Positions 25,817 to 33,876 of a stretch of DNA of 64,000 nt are shown in pieces (position 1 is the stretch's first letter; every line of letters starts with the position of its first letter). The stretch comes from Rhodobacter huangdaonensis (GTDB taxonomy: Bacteria; Pseudomonadota; Alphaproteobacteria; Rhodobacterales; Rhodobacteraceae): the NCBI RefSeq assembly GCF_004022465.1, contig NZ_SAVA01000004.1:62001-126000 (forward strand). The letters run 5' to 3'. Under the pieces are notes generated by a model, which saw only the letters and a list, made by a program, of their open reading frames with translations, made no database searches and was not told the DNA's origin. The position numbers and the translations under genes are program-made.

Positions 25817-25909
25817 ATGATCCGCATGCTTGCAGAAGTGATGACCCTCGCGATGGGCGGCTACGCGCCGCGGGCCGCGCGCAAGGGCGAATACACCTTC
25901 AATCGCTGA
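25817..25909 (+). CDS. Small ORF of 30 residues, function unknown
   Basis: A 30-residue ORF (begins MIRMLAEVMTLAMGGYAP, ends GEYTFNR) with an excellent ribosome binding site, AAGGAGAT, 8 bases before the ATG. The N-terminal half could form a Met-rich amphipathic helix; the C-terminal half is basic. It is divergent from the hvrB-like regulator and shares the intergenic region holding the inverted repeat, so it is a likely regulated target. Its last 11 bases overlap the 3' end of the convergent HD hydrolase gene. I do not recognise a family. Confidence 0.6.
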   Translation: MIRMLAEVMTLAMGGYAPRAARKGEYTFNR

Positions 25910-26489
25910 GCGCGCTCAGCAGGGCCATGTGACGCGCGGTGTAATCCGCGCGCACCTCGGCGGCGGGACGCAGACGGATCGCGAGCCCCCGCATCTGCCC
26001 CGGATCGGGGCGCCCGAAGATCCGGTCCGCCTCTTCCCGTGAAAATCCCGCGATCTGCTCGGCCTCGAGCCGGGCCGAGAGCGTGTCGGCCTTCTTGATT
26101 GCCTTCTTGATCGGTGCGGGCAGCACCGCGGGCAGGCCGAAGCGCAGGTGCACCGCCGCGCTCAGCCGCGCGTCAAGCTCGTGATAACCCTCGCCGATCG
26201 CCGCCTTCACCGGGCTGATCATGTCGCCCAGCACGTATTCCGGGGCGTCGTGCAGCAGCGCCGCCAGCTGCCAGCGCGTGCCGATGCCCGGGTTCTGCCG
26301 GTCGAAGATCTGCTCGACCAGCAGCGAATGTTCCGCCACCGAATAGGGGTAGTCGCCGTGGGTCTGGCCGTTCCAGCGCGCCACGAAGGCCAGACCGTGG
26401 GCGATGTCCTCGATCTCGATATCGACCGGCGTCGGGTCGAGCAGGTCGAGCCTGCGCCCCGAGAGCATCCGCTGCCATGCCCGTTTCAT
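25899..26489 (-). CDS. HD-domain phosphohydrolase (YfbR-like)
   Basis: 196 residues. HD-fold metal ligands: His54 in VAEHSLLV, His80-Asp81 in LLHDAPEYVLGD and Asp135 in IKKADTLSARLEAEQ, the pattern of YfbR-type 5'-nucleotidases. Probably a cytoplasmic (deoxy)nucleoside monophosphate phosphatase. Divergent from ahcY across a 155-base gap and convergent with the 30-codon ORF. In this position it may correspond to one of the accessory ORFs of the R. capsulatus hvrB-ahcY region, which I cannot verify. Confidence 0.82.
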   Translation of the reverse strand: MKRAWQRMLSGRRLDLLDPTPVDIEIEDIAHGLAFVARWNGQTHGDYPYSVAEHSLLVEQIFDRQNPGIGTRWQLAALLHDAPEYVLGDMISPVKAAIGEGYHELDARLSAAVHLRFGLPAVLPAPIKKAIKKADTLSARLEAEQIAGFSREEADRIFGRPDPGQMRGLAIRLRPAAEVRADYTARHMALLSALSD

Positions 26490-26644
26490 GCCGCCCTCCG
26501 CTGTGGTCTGCCCGTGCTAGCGAATGCGCGCCGGGCTGTAAACGGCGCGCGGCCCTGCGGCGCCGGCACCCGCCCGGGCGATGATTGCCGCGCCGGCCCC
26601 GAAATGGTAGACAACGCCCTAATACCGACATTTGGGAGCCTTTC

Positions 26645-28036
26645 ATGGCCGATTATATCGTCAAGGACATCGCTCTGGCCGAGTTTGGCCGCAAGGAGCT
26701 CGATATTGCCGAAACCGAAATGCCGGGCCTGATGGCCTGCCGCGAGGAGTTCGGGAAGACGAAGCCGCTTGCCGGCGCGCGCATCGCCGGGTCGCTGCAC
26801 ATGACGGTGCAGACCGCGGTGCTGATCGAGACGCTCAAGGTGCTGGGCGCCGATGTCCGCTGGGCCTCGTGCAACATCTTCTCGACCCAGGACCACGCCG
26901 CCGCCGCGATCGCCGCGACCGGCACGCCGGTCTTTGCGGTGAAGGGCGAGAGCCTCGAGGAGTACTGGGCCTATACCGACCAGATCTTCCGCTTTGCCGA
27001 GGGCACGGCGAACATGATCCTCGACGATGGCGGCGACGCCACGCTCTACATCCTGCTTGGCGCGCGGGTCGAGGCGGGCGAGACCGATCTGATCGCGGTG
27101 CCGACCTCGGATGAAGAGGTCTGCCTGTTCAACCAGATCAGGAAGCGCATGGCCGAGACCCCCGGCTGGTTCACGAAACAGCGCGCCGCGATCCAGGGCG
27201 TGTCCGAGGAAACCACCACCGGCGTGCATCGTCTTTATGACCTGCACAAGAAGGGCCTGCTGCCCTTCCCGGCGATCAACGTGAACGACTCTGTCACCAA
27301 GTCGAAGTTCGACAACAAGTATGGCTGCAAGGAATCGCTCGTTGACGGCATCCGCCGCGCCACCGATGTGATGATGGCGGGCAAGGTTGCCGTGGTCTGC
27401 GGCTATGGCGATGTCGGCAAGGGCTGTGCCGCCTCGCTGCAGGGCGCGGGCGCGCGGGTGAAGGTGACCGAGGTCGATCCGATCTGCGCGCTGCAGGCGG
27501 CGATGGACGGTTTCGAGGTGGTCCTGCTCGAGGATGAGGCGCCGAAGGCCGACATCTTCGTCACCACCACCGGCAACAAGGATGTGATCCGCATCGAACA
27601 CATGCGGGTGATGAAGGACATGGCGATCGTCGGCAACATCGGCCATTTCGACAACGAGATCCAGGTCGCCTCCCTGCGCAACCACAAGTGGACCAACATC
27701 AAGGATCAGGTGGACATGATCGAGATGCCCTCGGGCAACCGGATCATCCTGCTGTCGGAAGGGCGTCTGCTCAACCTCGGCAATGCCACCGGCCACCCGA
27801 GCTTCGTGATGTCGGCTTCCTTCACCAACCAGGTGCTGGCGCAGATCGAGCTGTTCACCAAGGGCGCGGAGTATGCGCCGGGCGTCTACATCCTGCCCAA
27901 GCATCTCGACGAGAAGGTGGCGCGGCTGCATCTGGCGAAGATCGGCGTCAAGCTGACCGAGCTGCGCCCCGACCAGGCCGACTATATCGGCGTCACCGTC
28001 GAGGGCCCCTACAAGGCGGATCACTACCGCTATTGA
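26645..28036 (+). CDS. ahcY: S-adenosylhomocysteinase
   Basis: 463 residues. The N-terminal substrate domain contains LHMTVQTAVLIETL (51-64) and SCNIFSTQDHAAAAIA (75-90). The NAD-binding Rossmann motif is GYGDVGKG at 253-260 and the C-terminal dimerisation tail ends DHYRY. It hydrolyses S-adenosylhomocysteine to homocysteine and adenosine, relieving product inhibition of methyltransferases, including those of bacteriochlorophyll synthesis. Start MADYIVKDIA follows a GGGAG. In R. capsulatus ahcY is light-repressed through HvrB. I saw no SAH riboswitch in the leader. Confidence 0.98.
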   Translation: MADYIVKDIALAEFGRKELDIAETEMPGLMACREEFGKTKPLAGARIAGSLHMTVQTAVLIETLKVLGADVRWASCNIFSTQDHAAAAIAATGTPVFAVKGESLEEYWAYTDQIFRFAEGTANMILDDGGDATLYILLGARVEAGETDLIAVPTSDEEVCLFNQIRKRMAETPGWFTKQRAAIQGVSEETTTGVHRLYDLHKKGLLPFPAINVNDSVTKSKFDNKYGCKESLVDGIRRATDVMMAGKVAVVCGYGDVGKGCAASLQGAGARVKVTEVDPICALQAAMDGFEVVLLEDEAPKADIFVTTTGNKDVIRIEHMRVMKDMAIVGNIGHFDNEIQVASLRNHKWTNIKDQVDMIEMPSGNRIILLSEGRLLNLGNATGHPSFVMSASFTNQVLAQIELFTKGAEYAPGVYILPKHLDEKVARLHLAKIGVKLTELRPDQADYIGVTVEGPYKADHYRY

Positions 28037-28241
28037 GCGCTGCCGGCGCCGAAATCGGGCCGCGCCTCCTTCCCGGGGGTGCGGCCTTCGCAGTTTCAGG
28101 GTGCCCGATCGGCGGATTTTCCCCTGTGGGGATCTGCCGCGGAAGAATAGCTTTGTTCCCGACGCGCCCTGTCCTAGGCTTCCTGCGCGAGGCCGCCCCG
28201 AAGACGGTCGCGAGGTTGACATTTCAGGTGAGGATTCCGGG

Positions 28242-28583
28242 ATGGGGAAGAGAGACGAACTGATTGCGAAATACGCCGAGGATCTGAAGACCAAGTGCGG
28301 CATGACGCCGGACATGGATCTGCTGACCAAGGTCACGATCGGCTGCGGGCCGGCGATCTACAAGGCCGATGCCGAGACCGTCGCGGCCTCCGATCCGAGC
28401 GAGCTCGAGACGGTGAAGACCAATTTCCTGATGAAGAAGCTCGGCCTGGCCGACGGGCCCGAGCTGATGGACGCGATTGATGCGGTGATCGAGACCTATG
28501 GCCGGTCCGAGCGCAACAAGTATCGCGCCGTGGTCTATTACATGCTGGTCAAGCAATTCGGCAAGGAAGCCGTCTACGCCTGA
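28242..28583 (+). CDS. DUF2853-family small protein
   Basis: 113 residues, all-helical and soluble, starting MGKRDELIAKYAEDLKTK and ending VYYMLVKQFGKEAVYA. It matches the conserved DUF2853 proteins of alphaproteobacteria, whose function is unknown. Start ATG chosen by the typical N-terminus of the family. A TTGACA-like hexamer at 28216-28221 has no matching -10, so the promoter is unclear. The gene is followed by a strong hairpin before the convergent crotonase gene. Confidence 0.85.
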   Translation: MGKRDELIAKYAEDLKTKCGMTPDMDLLTKVTIGCGPAIYKADAETVAASDPSELETVKTNFLMKKLGLADGPELMDAIDAVIETYGRSERNKYRAVVYYMLVKQFGKEAVYA

Positions 28584-28600
28584 GCCGCAAGCTTTCTGAA

Positions 28601-28629
28601 CGCGCCCGGGCTGCACCCCGGGCGCGTTT
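28601..28629. terminator. Terminator between DUF2853 gene and crotonase gene
   Basis: Perfect 10-bp stem CGCGCCCGGG (28601-28610) and CCCGGGCGCG (28617-28626), 6-base loop, followed by TTTG on the plus strand, directly between two convergent genes. Confidence 0.75.
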
Positions 28630-28632
28630 GTC

Positions 28633-29244
28633 TCAGAACAGGGCCTTGATCCCGGCGATATGGGCGGGGGCCGCGGCTCGGGCATCGGCGGCCAGCGCCG
28701 CGACGGTCTCTGCCATCGCCTCGGGCGCGACGATGCGGTCGATCAGCCCCCAGGCCAGCGCCTCCTCGGCCTCGATCTTCTGTCCCGCCATCAGGATCAT
28801 CTTCGCCCGTGCAGGCCCGATCAGCGCCGCCATCCGGCCCGGGTCCGAGGGCTGCGGCAGGAAGCCGAGCTTCATCACCGGGTAGAAGAACTTGGCGCCG
28901 GGCACCGCAAGGCGCAGGTCGCAGGCCAGCACCATCCCCATCGCCCCGCCCGCAAGCGTGCCGTTGAGTGCCGCTATCGTCAGGCAGGGCATCCGCGCGA
29001 TCGCCCCCGAGAGCCGTTCCCAGACCGGGCTGGTGGCAAGCCCCGCCCGCGCCTCGTCAAGGTCGGCGCCGGCCGAGAACACCTTGCCGGTGCCGCGCAG
29101 CACGAAGACCTTCACCCCGGCCTCGGGCGCCGTCTCGGCGGCCGCGGCGAGCGTCGTCAGCATGTCGGTGGTCAGCGAATTGGCCTTCTCCGGCCGGTCG
29201 ATGGTGACGGTGCGGACCCCGTCTGCGGTTTCAACCCGGATCAT
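28633..29244 (-). CDS. Crotonase-fold protein (enoyl-CoA hydratase/isomerase family)
   Basis: 203 residues, shorter than the usual 255-260 and ending soon after the core. Oxyanion-hole segments VFSAGADLDEAR and LNGTLAGGAMGMVLACDLRLAV are clear. However, the two glutamates that carry out hydration are not at their usual places: the first position reads GGAMGMVLACD instead of GGCELALACD, and the second reads YPVMKLGFLPQPSDP instead of FPEIxLGxxPGxGGT. It is therefore unlikely to be a standard hydratase; isomerase, thioesterase or other crotonase chemistry is possible. Confidence 0.85.
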   Translation of the reverse strand: MIRVETADGVRTVTIDRPEKANSLTTDMLTTLAAAAETAPEAGVKVFVLRGTGKVFSAGADLDEARAGLATSPVWERLSGAIARMPCLTIAALNGTLAGGAMGMVLACDLRLAVPGAKFFYPVMKLGFLPQPSDPGRMAALIGPARAKMILMAGQKIEAEEALAWGLIDRIVAPEAMAETVAALAADARAAAPAHIAGIKALF

Positions 29245-29296
29245 TCTTCTCCCCTCGCACGCGCGTTCGTGAAAGTCCTAGCAAGGCCGCGGGCTC

Positions 29297-29317
29297 TTGA
29301 CCATCACCCCGGGTCAA
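29297..29317. promoter_or_regulatory. Inverted repeat upstream of the DUF2125 gene
   Basis: TTGACC (29297-29302) and GGTCAA (29312-29317) with a 9-base spacer, in the 112-base gap between the divergent crotonase and DUF2125 genes. Could be an operator; the first half also looks like a -35 hexamer. No regulator can be assigned. Confidence 0.35.
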
Positions 29318-29356
29318 AGGATGCTTCGCGCGACAGTTCTTTCGGAAGGGTGCAGG

Positions 29357-30844
29357 ATGGCACGGGTCGGTTCCGCGGCGATGAGCGCGGCGATTTTCAC
29401 GCTGATGGCGACGACGGCGCTTCGTGCCGATGTGACGGCGGATCAGGTCTGGCAGGCCTGGAGCAAGCAATATACGGCCTATGGCTATCAGGTGGCGGTC
29501 GGCGACAGCGCGCGCTCGGGCGATACGCTGACGCAGCGCGACGTGCGGCTGACGCATCAGGCCGAGGGCTCCGATTTCTCCATGACGATTCCCGAGCTGC
29601 ACCTGCGCGAGCTCGGCGACGGCACGGTCGAGGTGACCGTGGCCGAGAAGATCAGCGCCGAGGCGAACAGCGCGGTCGAGGGCCAGACGCCGCTGCAGAT
29701 GGCGATCGACATCACCCAGGCGAATGCGGTGACGATCGTCTCCGGCACGCCCGATCAGCTTTCCTATCATGTCACCGCCCCCGAGATGGTGATCGACATG
29801 GACCAGACCACCGCGGGCGGTCAGACCGAGGTGCCGGTGAAGGTGTGGATGTCGCTCTCGGGCATCGACGGGACCTATCAGGTCACCTCCTCGGGCGGGC
29901 AGCATGAAAGCTCGGATGTCGCCGTCGCCGGGCTGAAGATGACCGCCTCGGGGGCCGATCCCGAGACCAACGGCACCTTCAACATGGACGCGAGCCTCGT
30001 GAATCTGAAGATGCGCAGCGACGTGACCATGCCGGAGGACGCCGACCTCGAGAACCTCGGGGCGGCGCTGGCCAAGGGGCTGCGGATGGATGCTTCGGGG
30101 ACCTACGGCGCCACGACCTTCACCGTCGATGCCAGCGCCGAGGAGGGGCCGACCGGCCTGTCGGGCGGCGCGCAATCGGGCAGCTTCTCGATGACGCTCG
30201 CGCCCGAGGGGATGAAATACACCGCCACCGGCGAGGGCGCGACGATCGAGGCGAAGACGGCGCAGGTGCCGGTGCCGCTGTCGGCGACGCTCGACCGGGC
30301 GGATTTCGAACTTTCCTTCCCGCTCAAGGGCAGCGACGCGCCGCAGCCCTTCACCGGGCGGATCGGGCTCGACGGGCTCGGCCTCTCCGATCAGGTCTGG
30401 AAGATGGTCGATGCGCAGGGCCTGCTGCCGCATGATCCGGCGACGCTGGTCGTCGATCTTGCCGGCACCGCGCGGCCGACGATGGACCTGTTCTCGCCCG
30501 AGGCGGCGCAGGCGCAGATGCCGCCGGTCGAGGTCAACAGCCTCGAGGTGAAGCGGCTGCAGCTGACGCTGGCGGGCGCCGATCTTTCCGGCCAGGGCGC
30601 GGTCACCTTCGACAATTCGCAGGGCACGCCGATGCCGCTCGGCGCGGTCGACCTGAAGCTTGCGGGTGCGAACAAGCTGATGGACAGCCTGGTGAAGATG
30701 GGGATGATGCCGCAAGATCAGGTGATGTTCGCGCGCATGATGCTTGGGCTTTATGCCATTCCGGCGGGCGATGACCTGATGACCTCGAAGATCGAGTTCA
30801 AGGAAGGCGGCAAGATCCTCGCCAACGGCCAGCAGATCCAGTAA
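29357..30844 (+). CDS. DUF2125-family exported protein
   Basis: 495 residues. Signal peptide ending TALRA (about residues 1-24, from MARVGSAAMSAAIFTLMATT), then a long soluble beta-rich domain with many short strands, alternating charged and Ala/Thr/Ser residues, and no catalytic motif. The whole protein resembles the DUF2125 family of alphaproteobacteria, of unknown function and probably periplasmic. Start chosen by the signal peptide and the GGAAGGG ribosome binding site. A single-gene unit with its own terminator at 30862-30889. Confidence 0.84.
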   Translation: MARVGSAAMSAAIFTLMATTALRADVTADQVWQAWSKQYTAYGYQVAVGDSARSGDTLTQRDVRLTHQAEGSDFSMTIPELHLRELGDGTVEVTVAEKISAEANSAVEGQTPLQMAIDITQANAVTIVSGTPDQLSYHVTAPEMVIDMDQTTAGGQTEVPVKVWMSLSGIDGTYQVTSSGGQHESSDVAVAGLKMTASGADPETNGTFNMDASLVNLKMRSDVTMPEDADLENLGAALAKGLRMDASGTYGATTFTVDASAEEGPTGLSGGAQSGSFSMTLAPEGMKYTATGEGATIEAKTAQVPVPLSATLDRADFELSFPLKGSDAPQPFTGRIGLDGLGLSDQVWKMVDAQGLLPHDPATLVVDLAGTARPTMDLFSPEAAQAQMPPVEVNSLEVKRLQLTLAGADLSGQGAVTFDNSQGTPMPLGAVDLKLAGANKLMDSLVKMGMMPQDQVMFARMMLGLYAIPAGDDLMTSKIEFKEGGKILANGQQIQ

Positions 30845-30861
30845 GAGAGCCGCATTGCGGG

Positions 30862-30889
30862 GCCGCCCGGGAATTTCCGGGCGGCTTTT
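30862..30889 (+). terminator. Rho-independent terminator after the DUF2125 gene
   Basis: Nine-bp stem GCCGCCCGG (30862-30870) and CCGGGCGGC (30877-30885), 6-base loop, then TTTT. Located 18 bases past the DUF2125 stop and just before the pmbA ribosome binding site. Confidence 0.85.
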
Positions 30890-30905
30890 GAGTCACGGAG
30901 ACCCC

Positions 30906-32255
30906 ATGTCCGACACACGCCTGAGCGATCTGACCGAAGCCCTTCTCGACGCGGCGAAAAAGGCGGGTGCGGGAGCTGCCGACGCGATCGCCGTCGATGG
31001 CCGGGCGGTGTCGATCGACGTGCGCGAGGGCCGGCTTGAGCAGGCCGAGCGCGCCGAGGGCGTCGAGATCGGGCTGCGCGTGCTGCTTGGCCAGCGCCAG
31101 GCCTGCGTCTCGGCCTCGGACATCTCCGCGCGCACCATTGCCGAGATGGCGGAACGCGCGGTGACAATGGCGCGGCTTGCACCCGAAGACCCCTATATCG
31201 GCCTTGCCGATCCTGCCCAGCTGGCGCGGGGCTGGGATGTGGCGGCGCTTGAGCTTGCCGATCCCGCGGCGGAACCGGCAGCGGCCGATCTCGAGCACGA
31301 CGCCCGCACGGCCGAGGCCGCGGCGCTGGCCGTCGAGGGCGTGTCGCAGGTGCAGTCGGCCTCGGCCTCCTATTCCGCGCGGCGTCTGCATTTCGCCGCG
31401 ACGAACGGCTTTTCCGGCGGCTATGCCCGCACCTCGCGCTCGGTCTCGGCGGTGGCGATCTCGGGCGAGGGGCTGTCGATGGAGCGCGACTGGGCGGCCG
31501 AAAGCCGCACCTTCCAGGCCGATCTGCCGGCGGCCGACAGCGTCGGCCGGCAGGCGGGCGAACGCGCCGTCGAGCGCGCCAAGCCGCGCCGGCCGAAGAC
31601 CGGTGCCTTCCCGGTGCTGTTCGACGAGCGCATCGCCGGCAGCCTGATCGGCCATCTTCTGGCGGCGATCAACGGCACGGCGATCGCCCGCGGCGCGTCC
31701 TGGCTGCGCGATGCGATGGGAACGCAGGTTCTGCCCGCCGGCATCAGCCTGATCGAGGATCCGCACCGGCCGCGGATCTCGGGCTCGCGCCCCTTCGATG
31801 CCGAGGGCCTGCCCACGGCGCGGCGCGCGATCGTCGCGGATGGCGTGCTGCAGGGCTGGACGCTCGACCTGGCCACGGCGCGCAAGCTCGGCCTTGAAAG
31901 CACTGCGAATGCCTCGCGCGGGACCGCGTCGGCGCCCTCGCCCTCGGTCGGCAACGTGGCGCTGACGCAGGGCCGCCTTGGCCGCGACGGGCTGATCGCC
32001 GAGATGGGGACGGGGCTTCTCGTCACCTCCTTCATCGGCGCGACGATCAACCCGACCACGGGCGACTATTCGCGCGGCGCTTCGGGCTTCTGGGTGGAGA
32101 ACGGCGAAATCCTCTATCCGGTGAACGAATGCACCATCGCCGGCAACCTGCACGAGATGCTGCGCCGGATCACCCCGGCGAATGACGCGCGGGCGCATCT
32201 GAGCCATCTGGTGCCGTCGCTCCTGGTCGAGGGGCTGACGCTTGCCGGGGCCTGA
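30906..32255 (+). CDS. pmbA: PmbA/TldE metalloprotease-complex subunit
   Basis: 449 residues, full-length TldD/PmbA family protein. It carries the family pattern (ADAIAVDGRAVSIDVREGRLE, RHFAATNGFSGGYART, VLFDERIAGSLIGHLLAAINGTAIARGASWL, GNVALTQG, and the C-terminal GASGFWVENGEILYPVNECTIAGNLHEML) and lacks an HExxxH zinc motif, which identifies it as the PmbA/TldE partner and not TldD. TldD/E degrades unfolded peptides and processes modified peptides. No tldD is in the window. Its 3' end overlaps the CysQ-like gene by 14 bases. Confidence 0.95.
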   Translation: MSDTRLSDLTEALLDAAKKAGAGAADAIAVDGRAVSIDVREGRLEQAERAEGVEIGLRVLLGQRQACVSASDISARTIAEMAERAVTMARLAPEDPYIGLADPAQLARGWDVAALELADPAAEPAAADLEHDARTAEAAALAVEGVSQVQSASASYSARRLHFAATNGFSGGYARTSRSVSAVAISGEGLSMERDWAAESRTFQADLPAADSVGRQAGERAVERAKPRRPKTGAFPVLFDERIAGSLIGHLLAAINGTAIARGASWLRDAMGTQVLPAGISLIEDPHRPRISGSRPFDAEGLPTARRAIVADGVLQGWTLDLATARKLGLESTANASRGTASAPSPSVGNVALTQGRLGRDGLIAEMGTGLLVTSFIGATINPTTGDYSRGASGFWVENGEILYPVNECTIAGNLHEMLRRITPANDARAHLSHLVPSLLVEGLTLAGA

Positions 32256-33039
32256 GAACGACGCGGATCTTCAGCTTCTGAGCGAGGCGGCCGAGGCGGC
32301 GGGCGCGCTTGCGCTGCGCTACTGGAAGCATGCGCCGAGTGCCTGGGAAAAGGATGCCGGCGCCGGGCCGGTGTCCGAGGCAGATCTTGCGGTCAACGAC
32401 CTGCTCGAGGCGCGGCTGCGCGCGGCGCGGCCCGATTACGGCTGGCTCTCCGAGGAAAGCCTCGACGATCCGGCGCGGCTGCAGGCCGAGCGGATCTTCG
32501 TCGTCGATCCGATCGACGGCACCCGTGCCTTCCTGAACGAGGAGGGCGGTTTCGCCCATGCGCTGGCGGTGGTCGAGCGCGGCCGGGTGGTGGCGGGGGT
32601 GGTGCATCTGCCGGTGCTGAACCTGCACTACAGCGCCACCGCGACCGGCCCGGCGCTGCTCAACGGCGAACCGATCCGGCCAAGCGCCACCGCCACGGTC
32701 GACGGCAGCACGGTGCTGACCTCGAAGCTTTCGGATGACCCGGCGCAATGGTGCGGCCCGGTGCCCGAGTACCGGCGCAGCCTGCGCAGCTCGCTGGCCT
32801 GGCGGCTGTGCCTGGTGGCCGAGGGGCGGTTCGACGCGACGATCTCGCTGCGCCCGGCCTGGGAATGGGACATCGCCGCCGGCAGCCTGATCGCCGAGCG
32901 CGCGGGCGCCATCGCCAGCGACCGGCTGGGCCGCCCGATCGCCTTCAACGCCCCGTCGGCCCAGGCGAACGGGCTGGTCGTGGCGCCGCCGGTGCTGCAT
33001 GCCGATTACATCCGCCGGCTGCGGCCCTGGCCGGGCTGA
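32242..33039 (+). CDS. Inositol-monophosphatase-family phosphatase (CysQ-like)
   Basis: 265 residues with the lithium-sensitive phosphatase motifs: Glu71 in WLSEES, DPIDGTRAFLN at 89-99 (Asp89, Asp92) and the WDIAAG loop near 213-218. GPVSEADLAVND near 42-53 also fits. The TRAF variant of the motif is typical of CysQ-type 3'(2'),5'-bisphosphate nucleotidases, which remove PAP in sulfate assimilation, though inositol monophosphatase activity cannot be excluded. TTG start; the gene overlaps pmbA, so translation is probably coupled. Confidence 0.87.
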   Translation: MPGPENDADLQLLSEAAEAAGALALRYWKHAPSAWEKDAGAGPVSEADLAVNDLLEARLRAARPDYGWLSEESLDDPARLQAERIFVVDPIDGTRAFLNEEGGFAHALAVVERGRVVAGVVHLPVLNLHYSATATGPALLNGEPIRPSATATVDGSTVLTSKLSDDPAQWCGPVPEYRRSLRSSLAWRLCLVAEGRFDATISLRPAWEWDIAAGSLIAERAGAIASDRLGRPIAFNAPSAQANGLVVAPPVLHADYIRRLRPWPG

Positions 33040-33115
33040 GCCGCACTTACCGGATGTAAAGATTCGTCCCCTAGCTTCGGCCTCGGCAAGAACTGCTGAA
33101 GCGGGGAGAAACCCA

Positions 33116-33874
33116 TTGCAGACCCTCTGGCGCCTCGTTTTGGCCCTGCTGTCCCTTGTGGCCTGCCTGCCGGCCGCGGCGGCGACGCCGGCCGAGCTGT
33201 CGGCGAGCTGCGAACGCGCCGCAGAGGAGGCCTCGCGCCGCACCGGCGTGCCGGTCTCGGTGCTGAAGGCGATCACCCTCAATGAGACCGGGCGCAAGGT
33301 CGGCACCGGCTTTGGCCCCTGGCCCTGGACGGTGAACATGGAAGGCGCCGGGCACTGGTTCGACACGCCCGACGCGGCGCGCGCCTATGTCTATCAGGAG
33401 TTCAAGCGCGGCGCGCGCAGCTTCGACGTCGGCTGTTTCCAGGTCAACTACAAGTGGCACAAAGAGAATTTCTCGTCGATCGACGAGATGTTCGATCCGA
33501 TGTCGAATGCCGTCTACGCGGCGAGGTTCCTGGCCGAGCTTTATGCCGAATCCGGGTCCTGGACCACCGCCGCCGGAGCCTATCACTCGCGCACCAAGGA
33601 ATTCGCTGACCGCTACGCGGCGCGCTTTGCCACCCTGCGCGCGCGTTTCGCCGCGCAGGACGGGATGCCGCTGCCGCCCGGCGGTTCCGCGACCCTGCCC
33701 GGCGACATCCCCGAGATCCCGGATATCGTGCAGGCGATGAACGGGCCAGAGCGGCCGCCGCGGGTGAACACCTATCCGTTGCTGCAGCGCGGTGATGCCG
33801 CCCCGCCACCGCTTGGCGCGGCCCCGGGCGCCAGCCTGTTCGCCGCGGCACTGACCCGTGCCGGGGTGGAGTGA
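33116..33874 (+). CDS. sltF: Flagellar-type lytic transglycosylase (SltF-like)
   Basis: 252 residues. Signal peptide (about 1-22, LWRLVLALLSLVACLPAAAA) and a lysozyme-like SLT domain with catalytic Glu57 in TLNETGRK, the GCFQVNY motif near 106-112 (GLMQ equivalent) and AGAYHSR (AYN equivalent). TTG start chosen because GGGGAG lies 7 bases upstream and the signal peptide begins at once; no ATG is suitable. It stands 2 bases before flhA. R. sphaeroides SltF opens the murein for the flagellar rod; the location argues for the same role. Confidence 0.88.
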   Translation: MQTLWRLVLALLSLVACLPAAAATPAELSASCERAAEEASRRTGVPVSVLKAITLNETGRKVGTGFGPWPWTVNMEGAGHWFDTPDAARAYVYQEFKRGARSFDVGCFQVNYKWHKENFSSIDEMFDPMSNAVYAARFLAELYAESGSWTTAAGAYHSRTKEFADRYAARFATLRARFAAQDGMPLPPGGSATLPGDIPEIPDIVQAMNGPERPPRVNTYPLLQRGDAAPPPLGAAPGASLFAAALTRAGVE

Positions 33875-33876
33875 GA

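Noticed and set aside
26490..26644. Possible SAH riboswitch in the ahcY leader.
   Set aside because: I looked for the conserved SAH riboswitch core and for SAM/SAH-type motifs and saw none; control through HvrB is the simpler explanation.
28037..28241. A gene or RNA in the 205-base gap between ahcY and the DUF2853 gene.
   Set aside because: Only a loose GC hairpin and a lone TTGACA are visible; no ORF with a ribosome binding site and no recognisable RNA structure.
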